A DNA stretch of 64,000 nt from Vibrio nereis NBRC 15637. Lineage in GTDB: Bacteria; Pseudomonadota; Gammaproteobacteria; Enterobacterales; Vibrionaceae. Location of the stretch: the NCBI RefSeq assembly GCF_001591105.1, contig NZ_BCUD01000011.1, positions 62,001 to 126,000 on the forward strand, in the 5' to 3' direction. Under the pieces are notes generated by a model that was not told the origin of the DNA, made no database searches, and was given only the letters and a program-made list of their open reading frames with translations. The translations under genes were made by a program, and so were the position numbers. Positions 8,770 through 18,525 of the stretch are shown piece by piece. Numbering within the stretch: position 1 is the first letter of the stretch; every line of letters starts with the position of its first letter.

Positions 8770-9417
8770 TTATGACTCGATCAGGTATACTTCTTCAGCA
8801 AAACGAGTTAGTCCTTTTTGAGCGATTTTAGGATGATTCTCGCCCGCTTCATCACGGTTAAGCTTCGTGATCTTATACTCACCAAACAGGCGATTCACTT
8901 CTTGCTCTGTCACAGAAAATGGAGGGCCTGCCATTTCTTCCTGAACATAATCTAAAGTCACCAACAAAATACGGCCACCTGGGTTAAGCAATGACTTAAT
9001 ACGAAGCGCGTATTCTGCACGCATTTCTTCTGGCAGTGCGACCAATGCCGCGCGATCATAAATAATATCGGCCGACTGCACTGGCGCAGTAAAAAAGTCA
9101 CCCGCATAAATTGACAACTCATCAAACTGATACAGTTCGTGCTGACCATTAATCGAAGTCACCATTGGCGTATAAAAGTGCTCGGCAAAAAACGCGCGTA
9201 CCGCAATTTTACTAAGCTCTACACCCTGAACGTCCTCATGTTTAGAGGCCAGCCAAACTAAATCTTCCGACTTGCCACAAAGAGGAACAAGTACCTTGTC
9301 TTCATAGTTGGGGTTCGTTTTTTTCCAATATTCAATGAGCAGTGGGTTCACATCTTCTAGGTGGAAACCAATGCGATTACTTGCCCATTTACCATGCCAA
9401 AATTCTGGATCTCTCAT
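8770..9417 (-). CDS. tpm: Thiopurine S-methyltransferase
   Basis: A 215-residue S-adenosylmethionine-dependent methyltransferase of the Tpm family. It starts with the signature [19 protein letters not shown], and the SAM-binding segment [16 protein letters not shown] lies at about residues 43-58. A further family block, [14 protein letters not shown], follows at about 120-133. In Pseudomonas and other bacteria the family methylates thiopurines and tellurite or selenite; the physiological substrate is not clear. It is convergent with purT and divergent from relV, with 315 bases to the latter. Confidence 0.93.
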   Translation of the reverse strand: MRDPEFWHGKWASNRIGFHLEDVNPLLIEYWKKTNPNYEDKVLVPLCGKSEDLVWLASKHEDVQGVELSKIAVRAFFAEHFYTPMVTSINGQHELYQFDELSIYAGDFFTAPVQSADIIYDRAALVALPEEMRAEYALRIKSLLNPGGRILLVTLDYVQEEMAGPPFSVTEQEVNRLFGEYKITKLNRDEAGENHPKIAQKGLTRFAEEVYLIES

Positions 9418-9732
9418 TTTATTCTCAGGTCTGACTTTGATAGGTCATAGACTATACGAAACCCAAGCGAAGTGGTATCCCCGACCTGAATCAACTGTTC
9501 ATACTTGGTTCAGTTACGCTCGTTATACTCGTTACCAAGTCATCAAATAGAGCATGAGTGAGACATAATTTTAATCTAGTGAGAGCCTGATCCAATAATC
9601 GCACGGTATGAAGAAAACCAGATTGAAATCTGACATTTAGACCCAAGATTATTATTAGAAGATACGTAGACCTTAGTGACTGAAACCTTTTTCAACACCT
9701 TTTCTAAGCCACTACGAATCTAAGGAGAGTGA
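9418..9732. other. tpm-relV divergent intergenic region
   Basis: It holds the promoters of both genes. Visible structure is limited to a small palindrome (CAGATT-GA-AATCTG, about 9626-9639) and a 7-bp inverted repeat (ACTTGGT 9503-9509, ACCAAGT 9534-9540). AAGGAGA before 9733 is the relV ribosome-binding site. I see no small gene or recognisable operator. Confidence 0.5.
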
Positions 9733-10518
9733 ATGAGCTTATTCCTGCGAACAACGGCACTAATGCTATTAATGCTCAGCCGTGCACCGGCTTTTGCCTC
9801 AATTCCGACTGTACCCGGTAGTGACCAGAACCGTTCATCCAATCAGAATGAAGTGTGTTCCAAAGCCTTCAAACACAATTTAAGTGGTTTGTACGGCATC
9901 CAATCCACTTCAACAACTCCCCTACAACCATACGCAGACTTCGATATTCTTTATTCGAAAGCACACCAAGCCCAAGCGGAGCTAGAGACTCTGTGTAAAA
10001 GTACCGCGCTGCTTACCTCTACAGAGGCCTACTTTGCGGGCGTAAAATCCTCAGAACGCGCCAAAGAAAAAATTGCCCATAAGTTAGATGGACAAGCCGA
10101 ACGTATTACTGATTTGGCTCGTGCAACCATCGTCGCCGATGACATTGATAGCTTGATGTCTGCATACGAAGTGCTCAGCCGAGAAACAACGATAGTGCAA
10201 GTCAAAAATCGTTTTAAAAGCCCCAAAGCGTCTGGTTATCGAGATCTAAACCTTCTCGTACAATTGCCCAAAACCAAACTCATCGCGGAAGTTCAAGTGC
10301 ATTTGAAAGCCATTGCCGATGTAAAAAATGGTCCTGAGCATGATATTTATGAGAGGATTCAAAGAATTGAAAGGAACGCTGCCACTCAAAATCGAGAGCT
10401 GTCAGAATTTGAACTCGCCCAAATTCAACATATGCGCAGTGAGTCTAAAGAGTTGTACCATAATGCATGGCAACCTTACCTAACCACTCGACTCACTACG
10501 CGCCTAAATGCGGCTTAG
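9733..10518 (+). CDS. relV: RelV small alarmone ((p)ppGpp) synthetase
   Basis: A 261-residue RelA/SpoT synthetase-domain protein without a hydrolase, matching the vibrio-specific RelV. Synthetase motifs are the basic segment with K105 (GVKSSERAKEKI), ITDLARATIV with D127 and R130, GYRDLNLLV with Y169, and IAEVQVH with E186 and Q188. They lie two residues earlier than the critical residues I recall for V. cholerae RelV (K107, D129, R132, E188). Residues 1-22 look like a Sec signal peptide (hydrophobic ALMLLMLS then AFAS), odd for an enzyme needing ATP and GTP. The neighbour tpm is the same as in V. cholerae. Confidence 0.92.
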   Translation: MSLFLRTTALMLLMLSRAPAFASIPTVPGSDQNRSSNQNEVCSKAFKHNLSGLYGIQSTSTTPLQPYADFDILYSKAHQAQAELETLCKSTALLTSTEAYFAGVKSSERAKEKIAHKLDGQAERITDLARATIVADDIDSLMSAYEVLSRETTIVQVKNRFKSPKASGYRDLNLLVQLPKTKLIAEVQVHLKAIADVKNGPEHDIYERIQRIERNAATQNRELSEFELAQIQHMRSESKELYHNAWQPYLTTRLTTRLNAA

Positions 10519-10585
10519 TCTTTCACATTAATTTGAATGCCTTGCGAGCTTTTTCGGAAGGCAGTACCTAACAACAAGGAAGTGT

Positions 10586-11053
10586 ATGACTCCTGAGCAA
10601 CAAGCTTTTTTAGATCAATACCTACAAACATTGACACCGAATGAGCGACAAGCAATACCGCAAACCCTTGCCGAGTATTTTTGCGCCGATGAGTACAACG
10701 CCAACGAATGCGCAAGATTGGTTAATATCGGACAAAAACGCGCTTCATGCAGCCTTAAGGAAGGCTATCTCATAGATAACGAGCCATTTCCTGAAGTTGG
10801 TCGTTTGACTGTCGTCCTCAACTGGCGGGAGGAGCCTGTCTGCATCATTAAACTCACAGAAGTCACTTTCTGCCCTTTTGATGAAGTGCCAGAAGAATTC
10901 GCACAAGCGGAAGGCGAAGGTGATGGAACATACGAATGGTGGAGAAAAGCCCATATCGAGTTCTTTACTCAATACGCTAAAGAAGTGGGAGCAACATTTT
11001 CTCTAGACTCTGAATTAGTCTTAGAAAGGTTTGAGAAAGTCTATCCGCTGTAA
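10586..11053 (+). CDS. ASCH domain protein (predicted RNA-binding)
   Basis: A 155-residue protein of the ASCH superfamily, a PUA-like fold. The typical order is visible: GQKRASCSLKEGYLID (residues about 49-64), EVGRLTVVLNWREEPVCIIKLTEV (about 70-93, given here as its ends EVGRL and IIKLTEV), then FAQAEGEGDGTYEWWRKAHIEFF. The EGEGD and WW/H residues are the conserved ASCH signature. Related proteins (for example YqfB) hydrolyse acetylated nucleosides or are proposed to bind RNA; the function here is not determined. It follows relV by 67 bases and is closed by a strong terminator, so it may be co-transcribed with relV. Confidence 0.82.
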   Translation: MTPEQQAFLDQYLQTLTPNERQAIPQTLAEYFCADEYNANECARLVNIGQKRASCSLKEGYLIDNEPFPEVGRLTVVLNWREEPVCIIKLTEVTFCPFDEVPEEFAQAEGEGDGTYEWWRKAHIEFFTQYAKEVGATFSLDSELVLERFEKVYPL

Positions 11054-11059
11054 ATTATT

Positions 11060-11090
11060 AAAGCGCCACTAGCAATGCTGTGGCGCTTTT
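11060..11090 (+). terminator. Rho-independent terminator after the ASCH gene
   Basis: AAGCGCCAC / GTGGCGCTT stem, extended inside by AGC/GCT, followed by TT and a T-rich tail. Confidence 0.88.
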
Positions 11091-11111
11091 GTATTTCAGT
11101 ATTTCTGCGGA

Positions 11112-11855
11112 TTATACCGACAACACTCTATTCACCGCGTTGCTAATCTCAGCATCACTCGCGGTTAACGGAAGAGTGAAAGACACATACTGATCGCCAC
11201 GCATGCTCATCGCACGATCCACTTCCGCAAGACAGTGCATAACAGAACCATTAAGAATAAATGATAACTCGATCTCTTTCTTGTTCACAAAACCGTTATT
11301 GCGGAACTCAACTTCCTGATAGCAACCGGATTTAGAAGAGAAGTTGCCACCACGAAGATAACCTTTCTCGACGTCTGCTTTTACCATTGAGAATCCCGCT
11401 TGCTCAATGGCAGAAATCACTTTAGCAGCCACTGGCAGCGGCTTAATTTCAAGAAAATCGCGATCTTTCGGATCTATCGCGAAGTCAATATCTAGCGAAG
11501 TCTCGACCCAAACATGGCACATGTTCTTAAGTGCGTTAAGCGCCGTAATTGGGGTTTCATCGTCTAATTTCAACTCGAATGGTACTTGCTTATTCTCACC
11601 CGGTTGAATTGTGAATGGCTGTACAGCTTGTAGCTTGCCGATAATAAAGCTTTGGTAGCTTGCGCCACTGTCGCTTTCTACCTTCACCTCTGTACATAGT
11701 TTCAGGTTGATGGCGTCAATATGCTGCTCTACATCACCACCTTGAATATGAACAACCCCTTTCAGAGTCTCACCTTGGAATACCGACATACTCTCTAAAA
11801 CGGTATCCACTTTTGCAGCACCAATCCCTAAAGAAGCCTTTAACTTACCAAACAT
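11112..11855 (-). CDS. Spo0M-like (sporulation-control family) protein
   Basis: A 247-residue arrestin-like protein of the Spo0M family, which is found well beyond spore formers. The family N-terminus MFGKLKASLGIGAAKVDTVL is present, followed by the two beta-sandwich halves (VEQHIDAINLKLCTEV and VPFELKLDDETPITALN). In Bacillus subtilis Spo0M influences sporulation control; in proteobacteria the role is unknown and the product is probably cytoplasmic. It is convergent with the ASCH gene and divergent from hutC. No lesion is visible. Confidence 0.85.
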   Translation of the reverse strand: MFGKLKASLGIGAAKVDTVLESMSVFQGETLKGVVHIQGGDVEQHIDAINLKLCTEVKVESDSGASYQSFIIGKLQAVQPFTIQPGENKQVPFELKLDDETPITALNALKNMCHVWVETSLDIDFAIDPKDRDFLEIKPLPVAAKVISAIEQAGFSMVKADVEKGYLRGGNFSSKSGCYQEVEFRNNGFVNKKEIELSFILNGSVMHCLAEVDRAMSMRGDQYVSFTLPLTASDAEISNAVNRVLSV

Positions 11856-12012
11856 GTTGTTTCCTTGTGACTTTCGTTGTTAGCACTACTCATTTAACGT
11901 GCCTATCTAAAGATAGCAAGCCATTTCGCGATTTACCTGATTGAAATGTGGTGAACTCTCATATTCAAGCCATCAATGCGAACGCTGCTTGAAACTTTAG
12001 AGTAAATGTATA

Positions 12013-12029
12013 ACTATTTGTATAGTCAA
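12013..12029. promoter_or_regulatory. Candidate HutC operator upstream of hutC
   Basis: ACTAT-TTGT-ATAGT inverted repeat (12013-12026) lies inside TATTTGTATAGTCAA, which matches 12 of 15 positions of the element before hutI. It sits 23 bases before the hutC start and predicts autorepression. Confidence 0.6.
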
Positions 12030-12051
12030 TTATAGGCTTGGTTAAAGAATC

Positions 12052-12762
12052 ATGAGTAACTCCCCTTTATATCTGCAAATTAAGCAGTTCATCGATGACA
12101 AGATCGAGTCAGGCCAATGGCCTGTTGGTCACCAAATTACCACCGAACTGGAGCTAACCAAGCAGTTTCAAGTCAGTCGTATGACGGTCAATAAAGCGAT
12201 CCGAGACTTGGTTTCAGAAGGTAAACTGCAAAGAAAACCAAGGTTAGGCACTTTTGTCTGTGCGCCTGAAGAGAAGGCGGAATCTCCTCTGCTCGATATC
12301 AGAAACATCGCTGAAGAAGTCACACAACGTGGTAAAAGCTACTCAAGTAAAGTGGTAAAACAGCTGTCCATGTCAGCAGATGAAAGTATTGCAATCAAAC
12401 TGGGCGTGATGCTTAACACACCTATTTTTTATAGTGAAATCATTCACTTTGAAGACAAAACGCCAATCCAATTAGAAATCAGATGGGTCAATGCTGCGTA
12501 TGCACCGAACTATTTGCAGCAAGACTTTACCCAAATAACCCCTAACCAATACTTATCTCAAAATTGCCCACTCAGCGCCATTGAGCATACCGTGGAAGCG
12601 ATCATCGCTGACGCACATGTTCGTTCATCATTAGCATTAACCGCCAACGAGCCATGTTTGTTATTGAATCGTAGAACATGGAGCCAAGATAAACTCGTCA
12701 GCTCTGCATTGCTCTACCATCCAGGCTCTAAGTACAAATTAAGTTCTAAGGTTTTGCTCTGA
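12052..12762 (+). CDS. hutC: Histidine utilisation repressor HutC
   Basis: A 236-residue GntR/HutC-family regulator. The winged-helix DNA-binding domain is at residues about 1-70 (PLYLQIKQFIDDKIESGQW, then QFQVSRMTVNKAIRDLVSEG), and the UTRA ligand-binding domain spans about 90-230 (NRRTWSQDKLVSSALLYHPG near its end). HutC proteins bind urocanate and release hut operators. The gene lies directly upstream of hutIGUH on the same strand, with similar palindromes before hutC and hutI. The function follows from both family and context. Confidence 0.93.
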   Translation: MSNSPLYLQIKQFIDDKIESGQWPVGHQITTELELTKQFQVSRMTVNKAIRDLVSEGKLQRKPRLGTFVCAPEEKAESPLLDIRNIAEEVTQRGKSYSSKVVKQLSMSADESIAIKLGVMLNTPIFYSEIIHFEDKTPIQLEIRWVNAAYAPNYLQQDFTQITPNQYLSQNCPLSAIEHTVEAIIADAHVRSSLALTANEPCLLLNRRTWSQDKLVSSALLYHPGSKYKLSSKVLL

Positions 12763-12836
12763 TCTAGAGGATCATAACCCACAGCCGATCACATTTTTGC
12801 AACATTACCCTTGCACTATTGATCATCCTAAACCAA

Positions 12837-12851
12837 TATTTGTATATACAT
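12837..12851. promoter_or_regulatory. Candidate HutC operator upstream of hutI
   Basis: TATTTGTATATACAT contains the perfect palindrome TGTATATACA (12841-12850). It resembles the published Pseudomonas HutC target type (TTGTATGTACAA). It ends 10 bases before the first ATG of hutI, where it would overlap the start of transcription. Confidence 0.7.
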
Positions 12852-12861
12852 TTAAACCTAT

Positions 12862-14118
12862 ATGGATTTAGCCAGTATGAGCAACCACAACAACATACAA
12901 AAAACCTCTGAACAACATATCGATTTGGTGCTGGCCAATGCTCGCATCGTATCAATGGTCAGTGGCGCTGCTGGCTATACGGTGTCGGAACCGACTCATA
13001 TTCATGTATGTGACAGGAAGATCGTTAAGATTTCCGATGAGATCCCTACAACCAGCAATATTTATGACTGCAAGAATCAGTTGGTTACTCCGGGATTCAT
13101 CGACTGCCACACTCACCTTATTTACGCAGGTAACCGCGCTAACGAATTTGAAATGCGTTTAAATGGTGTCCCATATCAAGAGATTGCCAAACAAGGTGGC
13201 GGTATTTTATCTACGGTGCGGGCTACTCGCGAAGCCAGCGAAGAACAACTGATCGAGTTGGCACTGCCACGTTTAGATGGGCTGATCCGAACAGGTGTTA
13301 CATCCGTTGAGGTAAAATCAGGTTACGGGCTGACACTGAGCGACGAAATCAAGATGCTGCGTGCCGCTAAAGCACTAGAAGATCACAGAGCAATCCGCGT
13401 CACACCAACTTTACTGGCTGCTCATGCCCTGCCACCAGAGTATGTAGGCAAGGCCGACGATTACATCGATTTCATCTGTCAGGAAATCATTCCTCTTGTT
13501 GCTGAAGAACAACTGGCCACCAGCGTCGATGTTTTTTGTGAATCCATCGGCTTTAACTTAGATCAGACAGAGAAAGTATTCTTAGCGGCACACCAGCATG
13601 GCCTAAAAATCAAAGGTCACACAGAGCAGCTGTCAAACCTAGGCGGCACTGCGCTTACCGCTCGTCATGAAGGATTATCAGCCGATCATATCGAATTTTT
13701 GGATGAACAAGGTGTCGCGGCTATGGCTCAGTCAGGCACGGTTGCGACGTTGCTACCTGGCGCTTTTTATTTTCTTCGTGAAACGCAGCTTCCACCGATT
13801 GCTTTACTCCGCGAGCACAGTGTACCCATGGCGATTGCAACAGATTTGAACCCAGGCACATCGCCTTTTGCAGATTTGACTATGATGATGAATATGGGCT
13901 GTACGTTGTTTGGCTTAACTCCGGAAGAAACACTGCGTGGGGTAACATGCAACGCGGCAAGAGCATTAGGCTATGGCGAAAGTAGAGGCCAAATCCAAGT
14001 TGGTTTTGATGCCGACCTAGCAATTTGGGATGTTTCTCATCCTGCAGACTTCAGCTACCAGCAAGGTGTTCCTCGCCTATCAGCACGTCTTGTTAATGGG
14101 AAAATAAGCTATGTCTGA
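12862..14118 (+). CDS. hutI: Imidazolonepropionase
   Basis: A metal-dependent amidohydrolase of 418 residues that opens 4-imidazolone-5-propionate to N-formimino-L-glutamate, third step of histidine degradation. The zinc-binding HTH appears in [12 protein letters not shown] (about 90-101). Further ligands lie in [12 protein letters not shown], and the catalytic aspartate is in [13 protein letters not shown]. The ATG at 12862 has no clear ribosome-binding site and lies very close to the palindromic operator; an internal ATG at 12877 is an alternative start. The 3' end overlaps hutG by eight bases. Confidence 0.94.
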   Translation: MDLASMSNHNNIQKTSEQHIDLVLANARIVSMVSGAAGYTVSEPTHIHVCDRKIVKISDEIPTTSNIYDCKNQLVTPGFIDCHTHLIYAGNRANEFEMRLNGVPYQEIAKQGGGILSTVRATREASEEQLIELALPRLDGLIRTGVTSVEVKSGYGLTLSDEIKMLRAAKALEDHRAIRVTPTLLAAHALPPEYVGKADDYIDFICQEIIPLVAEEQLATSVDVFCESIGFNLDQTEKVFLAAHQHGLKIKGHTEQLSNLGGTALTARHEGLSADHIEFLDEQGVAAMAQSGTVATLLPGAFYFLRETQLPPIALLREHSVPMAIATDLNPGTSPFADLTMMMNMGCTLFGLTPEETLRGVTCNAARALGYGESRGQIQVGFDADLAIWDVSHPADFSYQQGVPRLSARLVNGKISYV

Positions 14119-15124
14119 GCAATTTAAAGTTAGGCTGCCGGTCACAAATCAAGAGTTTCACTGGCAAGGTAGACACGACGCTGAAGATGGCGACTTAGGA
14201 AAGCGCGTTCATCACGTCATGAAAAAAATACCCGTACAAGCGCTGGAACCTTACAGAAACGGTGTCAGTATCCTTGGTTTTGCGTGCGATGCGGGTGTTG
14301 CGCGCAACAAAGGTCGAGTGGGTGCTCGTAAAGCACCTGATTTGATCCGCCGTGCTCTGGCCAACATGGCTTGGCACAAAGAAAGTACGCTGATTGATTT
14401 GGGCAATGTGAGTTGTGAAGACGATCTACTCGAACAGGCTCAATCAGATTGCGCATCAGTGATCGCACAAGCACTTCGTTCGACCCCTGTCATTACCTTA
14501 GGTGGTGGTCATGAAGTGGCTTGGGCCTCATTTCAAGGCTTAGCACGCTATTTTGAGTACTTAAACCCAGTAAAGCCACCGAAGATCGGCATCATTAACT
14601 TTGATGCGCACTTTGATCTGCGCGTGTTTGAAAGTATGAGCGTGGATGTTAAACCAAGTTCTGGCACCCCATTTAATCAAATTCAACGTTATTGCCATGA
14701 CAACAACTGGCCATTTCACTATGCCTGCTTAGGTGTTAGCCGTGCCAGCAATACTGAAGCGTTGTTCAAAATCGCAGATGAACTCAACGTGTGGTACGTG
14801 GAAGATAAAGATCTGGCGCATCTGAACCATATTTATCACCTCACGCAGCTACAGCATTTCATCGATAACTGTGACTACATCTATCTCACTATTGACTTAG
14901 ATGTGTTCCCAGCAGCAACCGCCCCTGGTGTTAGCGCACCCGCAGCGAGAGGCGTCAGCATGGATACGCTGGCAATCTTTTTAGACAGAATTTTGCATTA
15001 CAAACAAAAGTTGGTCATCGCAGATATTGCTGAGTATAACCCGACGTATGACGTAGACAGTCAAACCGCCAGGTTAGCCGCTCGGCTCTGTTGGGATATT
15101 GCCAACGCTTTTTCCGAAAAATAG
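14111..15124 (+). CDS. hutG: Formimidoylglutamase
   Basis: A 337-residue arginase-fold hydrolase that cleaves N-formimino-L-glutamate to L-glutamate and formamide, last step of this hut route. The manganese-binding motifs are [23 protein letters not shown] and [10 protein letters not shown], with all expected His/Asp ligands. It overlaps hutI by eight bases, implying translational coupling. The following 90-base gap before hutU contains a long-range inverted repeat (CAGATAGC 15132-15139, GCTATCTG 15179-15186). Confidence 0.95.
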   Translation: MSEQFKVRLPVTNQEFHWQGRHDAEDGDLGKRVHHVMKKIPVQALEPYRNGVSILGFACDAGVARNKGRVGARKAPDLIRRALANMAWHKESTLIDLGNVSCEDDLLEQAQSDCASVIAQALRSTPVITLGGGHEVAWASFQGLARYFEYLNPVKPPKIGIINFDAHFDLRVFESMSVDVKPSSGTPFNQIQRYCHDNNWPFHYACLGVSRASNTEALFKIADELNVWYVEDKDLAHLNHIYHLTQLQHFIDNCDYIYLTIDLDVFPAATAPGVSAPAARGVSMDTLAIFLDRILHYKQKLVIADIAEYNPTYDVDSQTARLAARLCWDIANAFSEK

Positions 15125-15131
15125 AAATATG

Positions 15132-15186
15132 CAGATAGCCCTTTTAGCTAGGTCTAACACGGACTTGGCCACCCTACTGCTATCTG
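15132..15186. other. Inverted repeat in the hutG-hutU gap
   Basis: CAGATAGC and GCTATCTG arms are separated by 39 bases. It could fold in the hut mRNA and shape differential expression or stability of the two segments. There is no T-run, so it is not a terminator. Confidence 0.3.
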
Positions 15187-15214
15187 AATTTAGTGAAACA
15201 CAAGGAGTCTTACC

Positions 15215-16912
15215 ATGACGGAACGCCAAGTAGAAGATAAGCGTCTCGATACTACTCGTACCATTCGTGCACCACACGGCACCACTTTGAGAGCAAAGTC
15301 TTGGCTGACGGAAGCCCCGCTTCGTATGCTGATGAATAACCTAGACCCAGATGTGGCCGAGCACCCACATTCGTTGGTGGTATACGGTGGCATTGGTCGC
15401 GCAGCACGTAACTGGGAGTGCTATGACAAAATTGTTGAGGTTTTAGAGCGCCTAGAAGACGATCAAACTCTTGTGGTTCAGTCTGGTAAGCCTGTTGGTG
15501 TTTTCCCTACCCATAAAAACGCACCTCGCGTGCTAATTGCAAACTCAAACCTTGTTCCTCACTGGGCTAACTGGGAACACTTTAACGAATTAGATAAACA
15601 AGGCCTGATGATGTACGGCCAGATGACCGCAGGCAGCTGGATCTACATCGGCTCTCAGGGCATTGTCCAAGGCACTTATGAGACCTTTGTCTCAGTCGCT
15701 AAAAAGCATTTTAACGGTGAACCTAAAGGTCGATGGATTTTAACTGGTGGCCTTGGCGGAATGGGTGGTGCTCAACCTCTTGCGGCGACAATGGCTGGCT
15801 TCTCAATGATCGCCGTTGAGTGTGATGAATCACGTATCGATTACCGCTTACGTACTGGCTATGTTGACAAAAAAGCCACCAGCTTAGATGAGGCTCTGGC
15901 TATCATTTACGAATCTGATACACCGGTATCCGTCGGCCTGCTTGCAAACGCAGCAGACGTGTTCCCTGAACTGGTTGAACGTAACGTCACTCCAGATGTG
16001 GTGACAGACCAAACCTCTGCGCACGATCCTTTGAACGGCTACCTACCTCTGGGTTGGTCTATGGAACACGCTGCGGAAATGCGCTTAAAAGATGAAGCGG
16101 CGGTGGTAAAAGCGGCAAAAGAGTCGATGGCGGTTCAAGTTAAAGCCATGCTAGAACTACAAGAACGCGGCGCGGCAACGCTAGACTACGGTAACAATAT
16201 CCGCCAGATGGCGCTAGAAGAAGGTGTCGAAAACGCATTTGACTTCCCTGGCTTTGTACCTGCTTACATTCGCCCGCTATTCTGCGAAGGTATTGGTCCA
16301 TTCCGTTGGGCAGCACTTTCTGGCGACCCAGAAGACATTTACAAGACTGACCAAAAAGTGAAAGAGCTGATCCCGGACAACCCTCACCTGCATAACTGGT
16401 TAGATATGGCTCGCGAACGCATTCAGTTCCAAGGGCTACCAGCGCGTATCTGCTGGGTAGGCTTACAAGATCGTGAACGCTTGGGCCAAGCATTCAACGA
16501 AATGGTGAAAAACGGTGAACTAAAAGCACCCGTTGTCATTGGACGCGATCACTTAGACTCAGGCTCCGTTGCTAGCCCAAACCGTGAAACAGAAGGCATG
16601 ATGGACGGTTCGGATGCAGTTTCAGATTGGCCGCTACTGAACGCTTTGTTAAACACAGCAGGCGGTGCGACTTGGGTATCTCTGCACCACGGTGGTGGCG
16701 TAGGCATGGGATTCTCGCAACACTCAGGCATGGTGATCTGTTGTGACGGTAGTGAAGATGCATCACAACGTATTGCTCGCGTCCTCCATAATGATCCTGC
16801 AACTGGAGTTATGCGCCATGCTGATGCTGGCTACGATATCGCGAAGAAATGCGCGGCTGAGCAAGGCCTAGACTTGCCTATGCTTAACGAAGAACTGAAA
16901 AAGCTGAAATAA
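15215..16912 (+). CDS. hutU: Urocanate hydratase
   Basis: A 565-residue NAD+-dependent enzyme that converts urocanate to 4-imidazolone-5-propionate. Hallmarks are [17 protein letters not shown] (residues about 53-69), the NAD-binding [16 protein letters not shown] (about 175-190), and the active-site [15 protein letters not shown] segment (about 352-366). The length matches the family. It has an AAGGAG ribosome-binding site. Within the hut operon it is separated from hutG by 90 bases and from hutH by 20. Confidence 0.97.
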   Translation: MTERQVEDKRLDTTRTIRAPHGTTLRAKSWLTEAPLRMLMNNLDPDVAEHPHSLVVYGGIGRAARNWECYDKIVEVLERLEDDQTLVVQSGKPVGVFPTHKNAPRVLIANSNLVPHWANWEHFNELDKQGLMMYGQMTAGSWIYIGSQGIVQGTYETFVSVAKKHFNGEPKGRWILTGGLGGMGGAQPLAATMAGFSMIAVECDESRIDYRLRTGYVDKKATSLDEALAIIYESDTPVSVGLLANAADVFPELVERNVTPDVVTDQTSAHDPLNGYLPLGWSMEHAAEMRLKDEAAVVKAAKESMAVQVKAMLELQERGAATLDYGNNIRQMALEEGVENAFDFPGFVPAYIRPLFCEGIGPFRWAALSGDPEDIYKTDQKVKELIPDNPHLHNWLDMARERIQFQGLPARICWVGLQDRERLGQAFNEMVKNGELKAPVVIGRDHLDSGSVASPNRETEGMMDGSDAVSDWPLLNALLNTAGGATWVSLHHGGGVGMGFSQHSGMVICCDGSEDASQRIARVLHNDPATGVMRHADAGYDIAKKCAAEQGLDLPMLNEELKKLK

Positions 16913-16932
16913 GCAGACCTGAAGTAAGGAAA

Positions 16933-18471
16933 ATGAAAATGTTAAATTTAATGCTAAAGCCGGGACAGATTAGCTTAATAGAGCTGCGCCAAGTGAGCCG
17001 TTCTCCTGTGAATCTATCGCTTGATCCAGCGGCATTTCCTGCTATCGAAGAGAGTACTCAAGTCGTAGAGCAAGTGATCGCAGAAGATCGCACTGTCTAC
17101 GGCATCAACACCGGTTTCGGTCTGCTGGCAAACACACGTATTGCACCCGCTGATCTTGAAACACTGCAAAAAAGTATCGTGCTTTCTCATGCTGCGGGTA
17201 TTGGGGAATTCATGTCGGATGAAACCGTCCGCCTGATGATGGTCCTTAAGATCAACAGCTTATCACGTGGCTATTCGGGCATCCGCTTACAAGTCATTCA
17301 GGCCTTGATTCAACTTGTTAATTCTCAGGTCTACCCATGCGTACCACAAAAAGGCTCGGTAGGTGCATCTGGTGACTTAGCGCCACTTGCACACATGAGC
17401 ACGGTACTATTAGGTGAAGGGCAAGCGCGTCATAATGGCAAAGTCATTTCAGGATTAGAGGCGCTTAAAATTGCAGGGCTTGATCCGATTACTCTTGCAC
17501 CAAAAGAAGGCCTCGCGCTGCTTAACGGCACGCAAGCGTCAACCGCGTTTGCACTGGAAGGCTTATTCGCCGCAGAAGACTTGTTCGCTTCTGCAACAGT
17601 GTGTGGTGCCATGTCTGTTGAAGCTGCATTAGGTAGCCGCCGACCATTTGACCCACGTATCCATCGCGTGCGCGGTCATCGCGGCCAAATGGATGCTGCA
17701 ATGGCATACCGCCATATGTTGGACACAAGTAGTGAGATTGGAGATTCGCATACCAGCTGTGAAAAAGTTCAAGACCCATACTCACTGCGTTGCCAGCCTC
17801 AAGTCATGGGCGCGTGTTTACAGCAAATCAGAAACTCGGCCGATATTCTAGAAATCGAAGCGAACTCTGTATCGGATAACCCACTGGTCTTCGCCGATGA
17901 CGGCGACATTATCTCTGGTGGCAACTTCCACGCAGAACCCGTCGCCATGGCGGCTGATAACCTTGCTTTGGCAATTGCTGAAATTGGTAGCCTTTCTGAA
18001 CGTCGTATGGCGCTGCTTATCGATAGCGCACTAAGTAAACTGCCACCATTCTTAGTCGACAACGGCGGCGTGAACTCGGGCTTTATGATTGCTCAGGTCA
18101 CCTCTGCCGCGCTAGCAAGCGAGAACAAAACATTAGCGCACCCAGCTTCTGTCGACAGCTTGCCAACGTCCGCTAACCAAGAAGATCACGTCTCGATGGC
18201 AACATTTGCAGGCCGTCGTCTGCGTGATATGGCAGAAAATACGCGTGGTATTTTAGCCGTAGAATATTTGTCAGCGGCTCAGGGCATTGATTTCCGTGCA
18301 CCCAATAAATCGTCGGCAAGAGTAGAAGAAGCCAAGCAAATTCTGCGTGAGCGCGTCTCTTTCTACGACAAAGACCGATACTTTGCCCCAGACATTGAGC
18401 AAGCGAACACTTTGCTTAAGCTGGCGGTACATAACCACTTAATGCCGGAAGCCATTCTACCTAGCGTATAA
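16933..18471 (+). CDS. hutH: Histidine ammonia-lyase (histidase)
   Basis: A 512-residue lyase that removes ammonia from L-histidine to give urocanate, the first hut step. The Ala145-Ser146-Gly147 triad in [15 protein letters not shown] cyclises to the MIO electrophile. [15 protein letters not shown] (residues 56-70) and [14 protein letters not shown] are other family signatures. It is the last gene of the operon and is followed by a strong terminator. The start is ATG 16933; a second ATG two codons later would be equally compatible. Confidence 0.97.
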   Translation: MKMLNLMLKPGQISLIELRQVSRSPVNLSLDPAAFPAIEESTQVVEQVIAEDRTVYGINTGFGLLANTRIAPADLETLQKSIVLSHAAGIGEFMSDETVRLMMVLKINSLSRGYSGIRLQVIQALIQLVNSQVYPCVPQKGSVGASGDLAPLAHMSTVLLGEGQARHNGKVISGLEALKIAGLDPITLAPKEGLALLNGTQASTAFALEGLFAAEDLFASATVCGAMSVEAALGSRRPFDPRIHRVRGHRGQMDAAMAYRHMLDTSSEIGDSHTSCEKVQDPYSLRCQPQVMGACLQQIRNSADILEIEANSVSDNPLVFADDGDIISGGNFHAEPVAMAADNLALAIAEIGSLSERRMALLIDSALSKLPPFLVDNGGVNSGFMIAQVTSAALASENKTLAHPASVDSLPTSANQEDHVSMATFAGRRLRDMAENTRGILAVEYLSAAQGIDFRAPNKSSARVEEAKQILRERVSFYDKDRYFAPDIEQANTLLKLAVHNHLMPEAILPSV

Positions 18472-18487
18472 AAACTAATGGCCGAAA

Positions 18488-18522
18488 ACAAAGCCCCCCA
18501 CTCGTTCGTGGGGGGGCTTTGT
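18488..18522. terminator. Terminator of the hut operon
   Basis: A strong GC-rich hairpin (ACAAAGCCCCCCAC / GTGGGGGGGCTTTGT, one-base bulge) in the gap between convergent genes. TTCTTT follows on the + strand and TTTTC on the other, so it can serve both. Confidence 0.85.
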
Positions 18523-18525
18523 TCT

